NCBI RefSeq assembly: GCF_027474845.2
Contig: NZ_CP107031.2
Coordinates: 806,001 to 870,000 of the forward strand
Reading direction: 5' to 3'
DNA: 64,000 nt
Source: Maribacter aestuarii
GTDB taxonomy: Bacteria > Bacteroidota > Bacteroidia > Flavobacteriales > Flavobacteriaceae
Below the pieces are notes generated by a model. It searched no databases, was not told the origin of the DNA, and saw nothing but the letters and a program-made list of their open reading frames with translations. Position numbers and translations under genes: made by a program. Shown one piece after another: positions 55,015-63,780 of this stretch (position 1 is the first letter of the stretch; each line of letters starts with the position of its first letter).

Positions 55015-56067
55015 ATGAAAAAGACAAGAAGGCATTTTATTAAAAATACACTGGTAGCTTCCGCAGCCGGATTTATTTTACCCAGTGAAACTTTTGGAAT
55101 TATAAATCCAACTAAAAATATGAGTTCAATAGTAGGCCATGGGAATTTCACCTATAACGTTGATAAGGAATGGGGCGTTCAGGACCCTTCAAAAACACCT
55201 GTTAACGATTGCCATGAAATGGTGATGGACAGCAATGGTCATATCTTAATGACCACCACGGGTACCAACAATGACAATATTTTGGTTTATGATAAGTCCG
55301 GTAAAGTTTTGAAATCTTGGGGGCAAGAATTTCCAGGGGCACACGGGCTGTCCATAATGGGAGAAGGTAAAGATCAATTTCTCTTTATAACTGACCCTGA
55401 TTCTCATAAAGTCTGGAAAACCACTTTGGACGGTAAAATACTTATGACCTTGTCCCGACCCAAAGAAATAGATGGTTATACCGAAGACGAGCAATTTAAA
55501 CCTACCGAAACGGCAATCTTGCCAAATGGGGAATTTTATGTGGCGGACGGATATGGGGAGAACTACATCATACATTATAATGCCAATGGTGAATACATGA
55601 ATCACTTTGGAGGGACTGGCAACAAATCCAATGAATTTAATTGCTGTCATGGTATTACTTTAGATACAAGGGATAAATCTAACCCAACGCTTTTAATCAC
55701 ATCTAGGGCAAGTCAAGAGTTCAAAAGATTCTCTTTGAATGGACAGCATTTGGAAACTGTTCCATTGCCCGGATGCTCCATTTGTAGGCCCGTGATTCAT
55801 GGTGATAATCTTTATTTTGCAGTAATCGTTACTAAAACTTGGGATTCTTGGGATGGCATGCTGGCCGTTCTTGATACCGACAACAAAGTTGTTTCTTTGC
55901 CAGGGGGTGATGCTCCCCAGTATCTCAATGGCGTTTTGCAAGAACCTATATATGATGGAAAAACCTTTAGAAATCCCCATGACGTCCTTATTGATAACGA
56001 TGGTAATCTATATGTACCACAGTGGGCGTCGGGCAAAACATACCCTATCAAACTCAATAGGATCTAA
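55015..56067 (+). CDS. Exported six-bladed beta-propeller (NHL-repeat-like) protein
   Basis: A 350-residue protein with a Tat-like N-terminus (KKTRRHFIKNTLVASAAGFILPS) and repeated blades such as GHILMTTTGTNNDNILVYDKSGKVLKSWG, QFLFITDPDSHKVWKTTLDGKIL and GEFYVADGYGENYIIHYNANGEYMNHFGG, ending HDVLIDNDGNLYVPQW. The Asp/Gly blade pattern is that of NHL or peptidylglycine-lyase propellers. It lies 14 nt after the DUF1501 gene in the same operon. It may be a binding or structural partner of the cytochromes or an enzyme of unknown type. Confidence 0.85.
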   Translation: MKKTRRHFIKNTLVASAAGFILPSETFGIINPTKNMSSIVGHGNFTYNVDKEWGVQDPSKTPVNDCHEMVMDSNGHILMTTTGTNNDNILVYDKSGKVLKSWGQEFPGAHGLSIMGEGKDQFLFITDPDSHKVWKTTLDGKILMTLSRPKEIDGYTEDEQFKPTETAILPNGEFYVADGYGENYIIHYNANGEYMNHFGGTGNKSNEFNCCHGITLDTRDKSNPTLLITSRASQEFKRFSLNGQHLETVPLPGCSICRPVIHGDNLYFAVIVTKTWDSWDGMLAVLDTDNKVVSLPGGDAPQYLNGVLQEPIYDGKTFRNPHDVLIDNDGNLYVPQWASGKTYPIKLNRI

Positions 56068-56081
56068 ACCAATTTGGAAAA

Positions 56082-57449
56082 ATGATTCTATTTTTAGCCT
56101 TTGATTTTACCAATTTTATTGGTCGCTTCCATCCTATTTTAGTCCATCTACCCATAGGTTTCCTCTTGCTGGCCATTTTTATGGAATGGTATGAGAGAAT
56201 AGTGAAAAGAAAACAACTAAGTTTTTTAATTTCCTTTGCATGGCTACTAAGCGGTATTGGTGGGGCTCTTGCGGCTTTATGCGGCTGGTGGTTGGGTGAG
56301 ACTGGTCTATACCTTGAGAACGATTTGTTTTGGCATCGTTGGTTGGGGATTTTAATTGTTCTGTTATCCTTTGGAGGGTGGCTACTTAAAAAGAAACCCA
56401 CAGAATATTCCGGTGTTTTTCACTACGTCTTTAACGTTTTGGTTTTGAGCTTAATCCTGTTTGAAGGTCACTTAGGTGGTAATTTAACTCATGGGCAAGA
56501 CTATCTATTGCAGTATGCCCCTAGGTCCATTAAGAATATATTTCAAAAAGAAGACACCCTTCAACGCATTGATTTAATTGGCAAGGATTCTATTTTGGTC
56601 TACCATGACCTGATTGAACCAAGCTTTGCGAAAAAATGCTTTGCCTGTCATAATGCGGAAGTTAAAAGGGGCGGCCTAAACATGGAACATCCGGATTCTC
56701 TCATGGTAGGGGGCGAGAGCGGGCCAGTGCTTGTTTCTGGAAATACACTAGAAAGCGAAATTTTCAAAAGAATTACCTTATCCCAAAAAAATACAAAGTT
56801 TATGCCCCCAGTAGGGGAATCCATGACTTATTCCGAAATACAACTTCTTGATTGGTGGATAAACAATGGGGCTGATTTTGCGATAAGCCTTAAGGATGCA
56901 AAACTTGATGAATCCGTTAAATCTCTTTTATTAAGAACATATGGTATAGATACAACACCCAAACCATGGTACGAAACCGTAAAAATTGAGCCGGCAGATA
57001 GTTCTATAATAAAGGATGTATCCAGTATGGGCTTTGTTATCAAAAGGCTTGGCTTTACGAATAATTTATTGGACGTTAAATTTGAGGGAAAAGATTTAAG
57101 TGATGAAAAACTTCAATCATTATCGGAAATTTCTGAACATGTCACCTGGCTATCTTTTGCTAAAAGCAATATATCCGACAGGGGACTAAAATATGTAGCT
57201 GAATTCAAAAATCTGACAAGACTACAACTAGAACGAACCGATATTTCCGATGAAGGAATCGAGCCGCTATCCGTACTTGAACATCTGGAGACCATCAATC
57301 TATATGAGACTAGTGTTTCTGAAAAATGTCTCGGGTATTTAACCCAGATACCAAGTCTTAAACGCGTTTACTTGTGGAGAACAAATCTGAACATAGAAAA
57401 AACTGGCTTGTTCAATGAAGAACATCCTCATTTAGAAATCATCTTTTAA
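56082..57449 (+). CDS. Membrane cytochrome c (DUF2231-like helices, PSCyt1 haem domain, leucine-rich repeats)
   Basis: A 455-residue protein with four membrane helices in 1-150. The first contains FHPILVHLPIGFLLL, the DUF2231 signature of possible haem b ligands. The PSCyt1 haem c domain (about 170-285) has CFACH (186-190) and probable axial Met in FMPPVGESM. Leucine-rich repeats fill the C-terminus (about 325-450, ISDRGLKYVAEFKNLTRLQLERTDISDEG). It is last in a four-gene plus-strand run with 11-15 nt gaps. It looks like the membrane electron-transfer partner of the exported proteins, but this is inference. Confidence 0.85.
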   Translation: MILFLAFDFTNFIGRFHPILVHLPIGFLLLAIFMEWYERIVKRKQLSFLISFAWLLSGIGGALAALCGWWLGETGLYLENDLFWHRWLGILIVLLSFGGWLLKKKPTEYSGVFHYVFNVLVLSLILFEGHLGGNLTHGQDYLLQYAPRSIKNIFQKEDTLQRIDLIGKDSILVYHDLIEPSFAKKCFACHNAEVKRGGLNMEHPDSLMVGGESGPVLVSGNTLESEIFKRITLSQKNTKFMPPVGESMTYSEIQLLDWWINNGADFAISLKDAKLDESVKSLLLRTYGIDTTPKPWYETVKIEPADSSIIKDVSSMGFVIKRLGFTNNLLDVKFEGKDLSDEKLQSLSEISEHVTWLSFAKSNISDRGLKYVAEFKNLTRLQLERTDISDEGIEPLSVLEHLETINLYETSVSEKCLGYLTQIPSLKRVYLWRTNLNIEKTGLFNEEHPHLEIIF

Positions 57450-57460
57450 TTATGCCCAAG

Positions 57461-58795
57461 TTATAAAGCGTAATTTCTGTTTTTTCTTTTGCGAAGCTTA
57501 TTCGCCTCAGAATTACCTTTGAACTTTTCCTTTTTAGGATCCCAGTTCAGGGTTGTTCCTAATTCATAAGCTATATTAGCGACATTACAAATAGTTGCTG
57601 ATCTATGACCTGTTTCAACATCACATATCGGACTTGTCCTCGTTTTTATCGCAGATAACCAATTTTCATAATGATTTCCCTGATTCTTGAAGAGTTCCGT
57701 GGAATTTCCTCCATTGGGCATTAAAATATTTATTGGAGTTGTTTCCAGAAAACTTCGGCTAACGTCCATAGTTCCTTCAGAACCAATAAACCTTACCGCC
57801 CATCCCCTTCCAAAATCTTCGTGTACCATTTCAATGCCATTCTCATAATATATTTTCAGGCCTCTAACAAAATTTTTATCATTGGGCGGAATATAGGTAG
57901 TAGGTCCGGTCCGGTCCATACCCAAACACCACTGGACAATATCGAACATATGGGCGCCCCAATCCGAAAGAATGCCACCACCAGTCTCTTTAAAATCTCT
58001 CCAAGCGGGATATTTATCCACAACTTCAGGGGCAATAGTATGGTGATATGTTAGTAACGGTGCTGGGCCACACCAAAGATTCCAATCAATTCCTTTTGGT
58101 ATTTCTTCTTTAGGAAGATTATAAGCTATTGCAGGATCACCAACATTCACGAATACCCTGGAAATCTCACCTAGCTTACCAGATGCAACGATTTCTTTCG
58201 CCTTTGCAAACTTTTCCCAAGAACGTTGCATACTCCCCACCTGTAGGACTTTGTCATTCCTGATCGTAGCATCGACCATTGCCCTTCCCTCCTTAATAGT
58301 ATTGGTCATTGGTTTTTCACAATAGACGTCCTTACCATTATTCATGGCGTCTATTGATTGTAAAGCGTGCCAGTGATCTGGTGTAGCAATTACAACCGCA
58401 TCAATATTTTTTTGCTCTAGTAGTTCTTCATAATTTAAAAAAGTTGTTATGCCCTCAAATTTAGTTTTGTTGCGTTTTTCAGCATATAAGTTTTGTACAA
58501 TACTTTTGAAAGCTTCCATCTTAGGAATCCATACATCACTGCCGGCCACTATTTGAGCCTGGGAATTGGTCATAAATTTATTTGCCAAAATACCTCCTTG
58601 TTTTCCAAGACCTATAAAGCCAAGACCTATCTTATCACTCGGAGGCACAAAGCCTTTACCCAAAACATGTCTAGGAACTATAGAGAAAAGTCCTAAAGCC
58701 ATTGTTGTTTTGGTTATGAAATCTCTTCTTGAGAAATTTGCTGGACCTGATTTTTTCCTGGTACCATCTTTAGTCTCCGCACTGGTATCTTTCAT
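57461..58795 (-). CDS. Gfo/Idh/MocA family oxidoreductase with Tat signal
   Basis: A 444-residue NAD(P)-dependent oxidoreductase. The Tat signal is FSRRDFITKTTMALGLFSIVPRHVLG (about 21-47). The Rossmann motif is GFIGLGKQGG. The family's catalytic Lys lies in YCEKPMTN, and the C-terminal sheet domain has GGGILSDWGAHMFDIVQWCLG. It probably oxidises or interconverts a sugar or cyclitol in the periplasm with a tightly bound cofactor, as in glucose-fructose oxidoreductase. It converges on the cytochrome operon with an 11-bp gap, so a common pathway is suspected. Confidence 0.9.
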   Translation of the reverse strand: MKDTSAETKDGTRKKSGPANFSRRDFITKTTMALGLFSIVPRHVLGKGFVPPSDKIGLGFIGLGKQGGILANKFMTNSQAQIVAGSDVWIPKMEAFKSIVQNLYAEKRNKTKFEGITTFLNYEELLEQKNIDAVVIATPDHWHALQSIDAMNNGKDVYCEKPMTNTIKEGRAMVDATIRNDKVLQVGSMQRSWEKFAKAKEIVASGKLGEISRVFVNVGDPAIAYNLPKEEIPKGIDWNLWCGPAPLLTYHHTIAPEVVDKYPAWRDFKETGGGILSDWGAHMFDIVQWCLGMDRTGPTTYIPPNDKNFVRGLKIYYENGIEMVHEDFGRGWAVRFIGSEGTMDVSRSFLETTPINILMPNGGNSTELFKNQGNHYENWLSAIKTRTSPICDVETGHRSATICNVANIAYELGTTLNWDPKKEKFKGNSEANKLRKRKNRNYAL

Positions 58796-58917
58796 TTTTT
58801 AATAATAAATTACCTCATGAAGTTAGGGATTTATTCGGAAACTATTATTGCCAAACTCAATGAAAAATAAAGATAAAATATTGGCCCTTAGGCGGTTTAA
58901 TTAAGGAGCTAAAAAAT

Positions 58918-58948
58918 AAAAATCCACATCATAAGATGTGGATTTTTT
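58918..58948 (-). terminator. Terminator downstream of tRNA-Val(TAC)
   Basis: AAAATCCACATC (58919-58930) pairs with GATGTGGATTTT (58935-58946) around ATAA; the minus strand continues TATTTTTT. Confidence 0.85.
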
Positions 58949-58956
58949 CATTTATG

Positions 58957-59031
58957 TGGGCCCTACTGGATTCGAACCAGTGACCCCCTGCTTGTAAGGC
59001 AGGTGCTCTGAACCAACTGAGCTAAGAGCCC
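58957..59031 (-). tRNA. tRNA-Val (anticodon TAC)
   Basis: A 75-nt cloverleaf on the minus strand. The acceptor GGGCTCT pairs with AGGGCCC (one G-T), the D-arm has TAGCTCAGTTGGTT, the anticodon stem CCTGC/GCAGG encloses loop CTTACAA with anticodon TAC, and the T-arm has GGTTCGAATCC. No CCA is encoded. It shares its whole T-arm region (22 nt) with tRNA-Val(GAC) 8.9 kb away. Confidence 0.95.
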
Positions 59032-59042
59032 TAAAAGGGATG

Positions 59043-59073
59043 CAAATATAGAATAGTTTTATTTAGTCCAAAA
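59043..59073 (-). promoter_or_regulatory. Bacteroidota-type promoter of tRNA-Val(TAC)
   Basis: On the minus strand TTTTGG (59073-59068) and TATATTTG (59050-59043) lie 17 nt apart, a good match to the -33/-7 pattern. The predicted start is a few bases before the tRNA 5' end at 59031. Confidence 0.8.
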
Positions 59074-59090
59074 GAAAAAATGACAAAAAA

Positions 59091-60302
59091 TTAGACGACC
59101 TCTGCCACTACAAAATTACTGCCGCCGATAAAAATCAAATCCTCTTCTTCAGCAGAACATTTAGCCGCCTGGTATGCCTTATTTACACTAGAATAGCTTT
59201 TACCATTTAAACCAATTAAATTCGCTTCCTTCAACAATATATTTTCATCCAAACCCCTAGGAAGATTGGGTTTACAAAAATAATAATGTGCTTTTCTAGG
59301 AAAAAGTGGGAGGATGGTATCTAGCTTTTTATCCTTTACAAAACCCAGAACAATATGTAGTTCTCCATAAACTTCATTTTTCAATTGTTCCAGCACCAAT
59401 GTTAAACCTTCTCGATTATGTGCCGTATCACAGATAATCTTAGGCGATTCAGCCAAAACTTGCCAGCGTCCCTGAAGCCCAGTATTGTGTACAACATTCA
59501 AAAGGCCTTCTTTTATATGGGAACTCGAGATTTCAAATCCCGAAAGCAATCCAATTACAGCAAGAACTCCGGTTATATTCTTTCGCTGATAACTTCCCAG
59601 AAGGGATGTTTCAAAATGTTCGTTAATTGCAGTATCGGCAAAAACTAAGGAAGATTTATTTTTATTTGCGATTGCCTCAAATACTGTTTTAATCTCATCC
59701 TGTGTCTCACTAATGACCACAGGAATCCCAGGTTTTATTATCCCCGCTTTCTCCATTGCAATTTCAGGTAAGGTAGTACCCAACATATCCATATGGTCAA
59801 ATCCTATGTTAGTAATCAAACACACCTCTGGTGTAATGATGTTTGTAGAGTCCAACCGCCCTCCTAAACCTACTTCAATGATTGCAATATCTACATCTTT
59901 AGCAGCGAAATAACTGAATGCCATGCCAACCGTCATTTCAAAAAAAGACAACTTATGCAAGTTCAAAAAGGTTTGGTGTTCAGCTATAAAATCAACTACA
60001 AATTGTTTATCGGCCTTTTTACCATTTATGCGAATACGCTCCCTAAAATCTTTTAGATGCGGGGATGTATATAATCCAACCTTATAACCGGCCTCCTGCA
60101 GAATTGAGGCAAGCATGTGGCTACTAGAACCTTTTCCGTTGGTTCCGGCAACATGAATGCTTCTAAAGCTATTTTGAGGATTCTTTAGATGTTCGGCGAA
60201 TTTAATGATGCCATCCAATTTGGCATGATACGCGGAATTACCTTTGAGTTGGTACATAGGAAGTTGGGCAAACATCCATTTCAAGGTCTCCTTATAGGTC
60301 AC
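59091..60302 (-). CDS. folC: Folylpolyglutamate synthase/dihydrofolate synthase (FolC)
   Basis: A 403-residue FolC ligase: ATP loop VAGTNGKGSSSHMLASIL, LYTSPHLKDFRERIRING, ALGLGGRLDSTN-type motif (here EVGLGGRLDSTN), ITNIGFDHMDMLG and the C-terminal DTAHNREGL. It adds glutamate to dihydropteroate and folates. Its ATG overlaps the stop of the TolA-like gene by 4 nt, so it is translationally coupled to the ExbBD/TonB set, an unexpected pairing that seems to be a matter of operon layout. Confidence 0.93.
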   Translation of the reverse strand: MTYKETLKWMFAQLPMYQLKGNSAYHAKLDGIIKFAEHLKNPQNSFRSIHVAGTNGKGSSSHMLASILQEAGYKVGLYTSPHLKDFRERIRINGKKADKQFVVDFIAEHQTFLNLHKLSFFEMTVGMAFSYFAAKDVDIAIIEVGLGGRLDSTNIITPEVCLITNIGFDHMDMLGTTLPEIAMEKAGIIKPGIPVVISETQDEIKTVFEAIANKNKSSLVFADTAINEHFETSLLGSYQRKNITGVLAVIGLLSGFEISSSHIKEGLLNVVHNTGLQGRWQVLAESPKIICDTAHNREGLTLVLEQLKNEVYGELHIVLGFVKDKKLDTILPLFPRKAHYYFCKPNLPRGLDENILLKEANLIGLNGKSYSSVNKAYQAAKCSAEEEDLIFIGGSNFVVAEVV

Positions 60303-61243
60303 TCTCCCAATTTAAAATTCACGACCACAAAACCGGTCTGTTCGCTTGGTGCTTTGGAATCTAAATTCCATTTATGCATAAACGCAGTTTTCCTGGCAGG
60401 TTCCAGTAAACATGGGTTATTATTAGTGGTCCCCCGCACTCCCGGCGTTGCACTTATGACTTTACCGTTTCGATCAACAACAATTTTTACCACTACTCTA
60501 CCGGACTCATTACATTCTTGGGGAACTTTTCCCTTATTCACTAGAGACCTACCGTTTAAGCCGTATCCTCCAGTTCCACTTCCAGAACCTGGACTACCGT
60601 AATAGCTTGTGGCATAAGGATCTCCGTCTGGTTGTCCTTTATCTCCGGCCTTGTCATCATCTCCTTCACTGCCAGAAGCCGTTCCATCGGATTTATTCAA
60701 CCCCCCCATCATTTCATCCAGCTTTTTCTTTTTGGCCGCTTGCTCCCTTATGGCCTGTTCTTCAGCATCTTTTTTCTGCTGTGCTATTTTGGCCGCCTTG
60801 GCCTTTTCTGCCTTTAAGGCGTCTTCTTTTCGCTTCTGAGCTTCTTTTGCAGCATCCTCGTCGCGTTTTTTAGCCTCAGTTGCCTGTTTAATTTTTAAAG
60901 CCTCTTCGCTCTCCTTCGTCAATAGCTTTTCAGATGGAGCTTCTTTAGCCACAGATTCTTCTGGAACTTCTTCAATTTCTTCCTCTTCAACAACTTCCTC
61001 TTGGACTTCTTGTTTAACGGGCTCCACGGGTGGAGTATCCAAAGGTTCGGAAATAATCTTTTCTTTTGGCTGTACTTGACCACTACCGAAATCGGTAGTT
61101 CCAAAATTAACCGAAATACCATTTTCTATGGGTGGATCCATATAAGTGAGACCAATGTAAAATAGCAGCAACAACAAAACACTTAACAGCAACGTGGTAA
61201 GTGTAAATGATTTTTTCTTGTGTCTCGTATCTAAAAATGCCAT
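60299..61243 (-). CDS. TolA/TonB-like energy transducer
   Basis: A 314-residue protein: one membrane helix (about 12-33), an acidic Val/Glu/Pro-rich segment (60-105), a long Ala/Lys/Glu/Gln coiled-coil (about 105-180, with repeated KKRDEDAAKEAQKRK-type heptads), a Gly/Ser/Asp-rich linker, and a C-terminal TonB/TolA-like domain (about 245-314, ESGRVVVKIVVDRNGKVISATPG and TGFVVVNFKL). This layout is closer to TolA than to classical TonB. It is encoded next to exbD and exbB. Confidence 0.85.
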   Translation of the reverse strand: MAFLDTRHKKKSFTLTTLLLSVLLLLLFYIGLTYMDPPIENGISVNFGTTDFGSGQVQPKEKIISEPLDTPPVEPVKQEVQEEVVEEEEIEEVPEESVAKEAPSEKLLTKESEEALKIKQATEAKKRDEDAAKEAQKRKEDALKAEKAKAAKIAQQKKDAEEQAIREQAAKKKKLDEMMGGLNKSDGTASGSEGDDDKAGDKGQPDGDPYATSYYGSPGSGSGTGGYGLNGRSLVNKGKVPQECNESGRVVVKIVVDRNGKVISATPGVRGTTNNNPCLLEPARKTAFMHKWNLDSKAPSEQTGFVVVNFKLGE

Positions 61244-61630
61244 CTAATTGGGCCGCACCGCCAAAATGACCTTATAATTATTCCTGTTGGCAATATCCAT
61301 AACGTTAACCGCTTCTTTAATGGCTACGCTTTCCTCTGCCCTTAGGATAATAGTAGGTTTTTCTTGACCTTCAAGTGCTTTTTTTAATTCAATTTCAATG
61401 TATTCTCCGTTAATTCTCTCGTTATTCACAAAATACTGTAAGTTCTTGTCTATACTAACCGATACGTTCTGTGTATTCGTTGACTTACCTTTTGCTTTAG
61501 GCAATAACAAATCCAATGCATTAGGTGAATTGGCCGTCAACATGAAAAATATCAATAATAGGAAAACGATATCCGTCATGGAAGACATACTAAAGTCTGG
61601 ACTTACCTTATTTCTTCCTTTTAATTTCAT
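61244..61630 (-). CDS. exbD: ExbD/TolR family biopolymer transporter
   Basis: A 128-residue ExbD/TolR protein: basic start, a single membrane helix with MSSMTDIVFLLLIFFMLT carrying the proton-channel Asp, then a periplasmic beta domain (LRAEESVAIKEAVNVMDIANRN). It adjoins the TolA-like gene without a gap. Confidence 0.94.
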   Translation of the reverse strand: MKLKGRNKVSPDFSMSSMTDIVFLLLIFFMLTANSPNALDLLLPKAKGKSTNTQNVSVSIDKNLQYFVNNERINGEYIEIELKKALEGQEKPTIILRAEESVAIKEAVNVMDIANRNNYKVILAVRPN

Positions 61631-61639
61631 GGCGAAATA

Positions 61640-62338
61640 TTAAAGTGGTTCATTCAATAAATCCAAGAATTCTACGGCATTGGCTTCCATTTTGTGTACC
61701 ACCTTATCCGTTCTGTTTACAAGATGGTTATAGCCCATATAAGCTATGATACCTACAATTAATCCTGCAACGGTCGTAGTCATCGCCGTATAAATACCGG
61801 ATGCTAACGAACCCATTTCTGCTTGACCGCCACTACTGGCCATTTCGTGAAAAGCTAAAATCATACCAATTACGGTACCAAGGAAACCGATCATAGGGGC
61901 GGCACCCGCCACTGTAGCTAAGACACTCACGTTCTTCTCCAATTTATAAACCTCTAACGTCCCCGCATTTTCAATGGCTGTGTTGATGTCATCCAGGGGC
62001 TTTCCTATTCGAGAAATTCCCTTTTCAGTAAGCCTCGCCACTGGGGAATCTGTTTGTGCACATAAAATTTTTGCTGCTTCCAGTTTTCCCGTAGTCACAT
62101 GGTCCCGAATCTGATTCATGAAGTTCTTGTCGATTTTGGAGGCCGCATTCACGGCTAAAAGTCGCTCAAAATAAATATAAAGGGCTACACCAAGCATCAA
62201 AAAAAGCACAGTGATAATCACCACACTTCCTGTCCCCCCATTGAAGACCAAATCCATTACGGAAAGGGTTTTTTCCTCGGAAAGCATTTCTTCCGTAGCA
62301 GAATCCTGAAATAATAACATAATGTTCTTGATTATCAA
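61640..62338 (-). CDS. exbB: ExbB/TolQ/MotA family proton channel protein
   Basis: A 232-residue three-helix ExbB/TolQ protein. TM1 is at about 30-55 (GSVVIITVLFLMLGVALYIYF), and the paired TM2/TM3 region has ATVAGAAPMIGFLGTVIGMILAF and GIYTAMTTTVAGLIVGIIAYMGYN. It drives the transducer with the proton-motive force. An alternative ATG at 62320 would drop six residues. It lies 9 nt upstream of exbD. Confidence 0.93.
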   Translation of the reverse strand: MIIKNIMLLFQDSATEEMLSEEKTLSVMDLVFNGGTGSVVIITVLFLMLGVALYIYFERLLAVNAASKIDKNFMNQIRDHVTTGKLEAAKILCAQTDSPVARLTEKGISRIGKPLDDINTAIENAGTLEVYKLEKNVSVLATVAGAAPMIGFLGTVIGMILAFHEMASSGGQAEMGSLASGIYTAMTTTVAGLIVGIIAYMGYNHLVNRTDKVVHKMEANAVEFLDLLNEPL

Positions 62339-62371
62339 ATTTGCCTTAATAACGGTATTTAATCGATTAAA

Positions 62372-63706
62372 TTATCCGTGAAGCACAAAATCTCTTAATA
62401 AAATAAAAACACCCGCACCGCTAATAAATCCGATGAAAGCCAACCATGCAATTTTTTTCAGATACCAGAAGAAGTCTATTTTTTCCATACCCATGGCGAC
62501 GACGCCGGCAGCCGAGCCAATGATCAACATACTACCGCCGGTACCGGCCGAATACGCAATAAAATGCCACAACGGGCTATCCAAGGATTCCCCAAACATT
62601 CCCATACTAGCAGCTACCAAAGGCACATTATCAATTACGGCAGAGCCTACACCAAATAACATCACTACGATATCGGTATTGGGAATGGCTTCGTTCAGAC
62701 TTGCCGCATAATGGAAAAGTAGCCCCAAAGATTCCAAAGCCGCAACTGCCAATAATATTCCCAAGAAAAACAAAATACTTGGTAATTCTATTTTGGACAG
62801 GGAATTGTGAACGGGACTGTGATGTCCTCCGGCTTCATGTTCACCTCCATCAATAGTAGATATGCTAAACTTTTTATTACTATATATCTCTGCAAAAGTA
62901 GCTACAACGGCAAGTGACAACATCATACCAACATAGGGTGGTAAATGCGTAATGGTTTTAAAGAACGGTACAAATACGATTGATCCTAACCCAAGATATA
63001 GCATTATAGATCCATACTTGGATTTAGGTTCCTCTGCTGCGAAGTCGCCATCTATTACACCTTTAAATGCTTTATAATTTCCAGCAACCAAAACCGGAAT
63101 TACCATACATACGATGGAAGGTATAAGTACATGTATTACCAACTGGCCTGCCGTAACCTTGTTTGCTATCCATAACATGGTCGTGGTAACATCACCAATG
63201 GGTGACCACGCTCCACCGGCATTGGCGGCAATAATTATCATACCCGCAAACCAAAGCCGTGTGTTACGGTCACTGATTACCTTTTGTAGTATGGTTATTA
63301 AAACTATGGTCGCCGTAAGGTTGTCTATAATGGCAGATAATATGAAAGCCAAAATTGAGAACAACCAAAGTAATTTCTTTTTACTCCTGGTACGTATATA
63401 TCCTTTTATAGTAGCGAAACCGTCAAAATAATCTATTATCTCAACGATGGTCATAGCTCCAATAAGGAACACCAGAATCTCCGCTGTTTTTCCAAGATGA
63501 TGCAATAGAATTTCATCAATATGCGAAGGTTCCAGCTCTCTTAGTTCTGCATTTACCTCAAAAACAGACATATGGTTCAGCGCTATGATTGCCCAAAGTA
63601 TAGCCATCATTGCTAGCGCAGGAATTAGTTTATCTATTTTAAGGTTATGCTCTAATGTAATTGCCAGATAGCCTGCCAAAAATACTATGATAATTATGGT
63701 TTCCAT
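62372..63706 (-). CDS. nhaD: Na+/H+ antiporter NhaD
   Basis: A 444-residue antiporter of the ion-transporter superfamily with about 12 membrane helices. It has ILVFLIGAMTIVEIIDYFDGF, LSAIIDNLTATIVLITILQK, IAANAGGAWSPIGDVTTTMLWI and VGSAVIDNVPLVAASMGM, matching NhaD. A His/Glu-rich cytoplasmic loop (around 280-300, GGEHEAGGHHSPVH) could be a metal- or pH-sensing loop. It lies 33 nt upstream of exbB and may begin the minus-strand operon to folC. Confidence 0.93.
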   Translation of the reverse strand: METIIIIVFLAGYLAITLEHNLKIDKLIPALAMMAILWAIIALNHMSVFEVNAELRELEPSHIDEILLHHLGKTAEILVFLIGAMTIVEIIDYFDGFATIKGYIRTRSKKKLLWLFSILAFILSAIIDNLTATIVLITILQKVISDRNTRLWFAGMIIIAANAGGAWSPIGDVTTTMLWIANKVTAGQLVIHVLIPSIVCMVIPVLVAGNYKAFKGVIDGDFAAEEPKSKYGSIMLYLGLGSIVFVPFFKTITHLPPYVGMMLSLAVVATFAEIYSNKKFSISTIDGGEHEAGGHHSPVHNSLSKIELPSILFFLGILLAVAALESLGLLFHYAASLNEAIPNTDIVVMLFGVGSAVIDNVPLVAASMGMFGESLDSPLWHFIAYSAGTGGSMLIIGSAAGVVAMGMEKIDFFWYLKKIAWLAFIGFISGAGVFILLRDFVLHG

Positions 63707-63738
63707 ATTCAGTTGGTTTTATGCTTAATTTTCCACTT

Positions 63739-63780
63739 ACACTTTCAAAAAAGTGTATTCAATTTTTCAATTGAAAGTGT
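63739..63780 (-). promoter_or_regulatory. Inverted repeat in the nhaD leader
   Basis: ACACTTTCAA (63739-63748) and TTGAAAGTGT (63771-63780) form a 10-bp dyad around 22 nt. The first arm's ACACTT can also pair with AAGTGT at 63751-63756, so two mutually exclusive hairpins are possible. Located 33-74 nt upstream of the nhaD ATG; could be an operator or a leader structure. Confidence 0.4.

Noticed and set aside
50067..59031. Integrative element with attachment sites in the two tRNA-Val genes
   Set aside because: No integrase or mobility gene is present, and the shared 22 nt are explained by the common T-arm of valine isoacceptors; kept only as a hint in the module finding.
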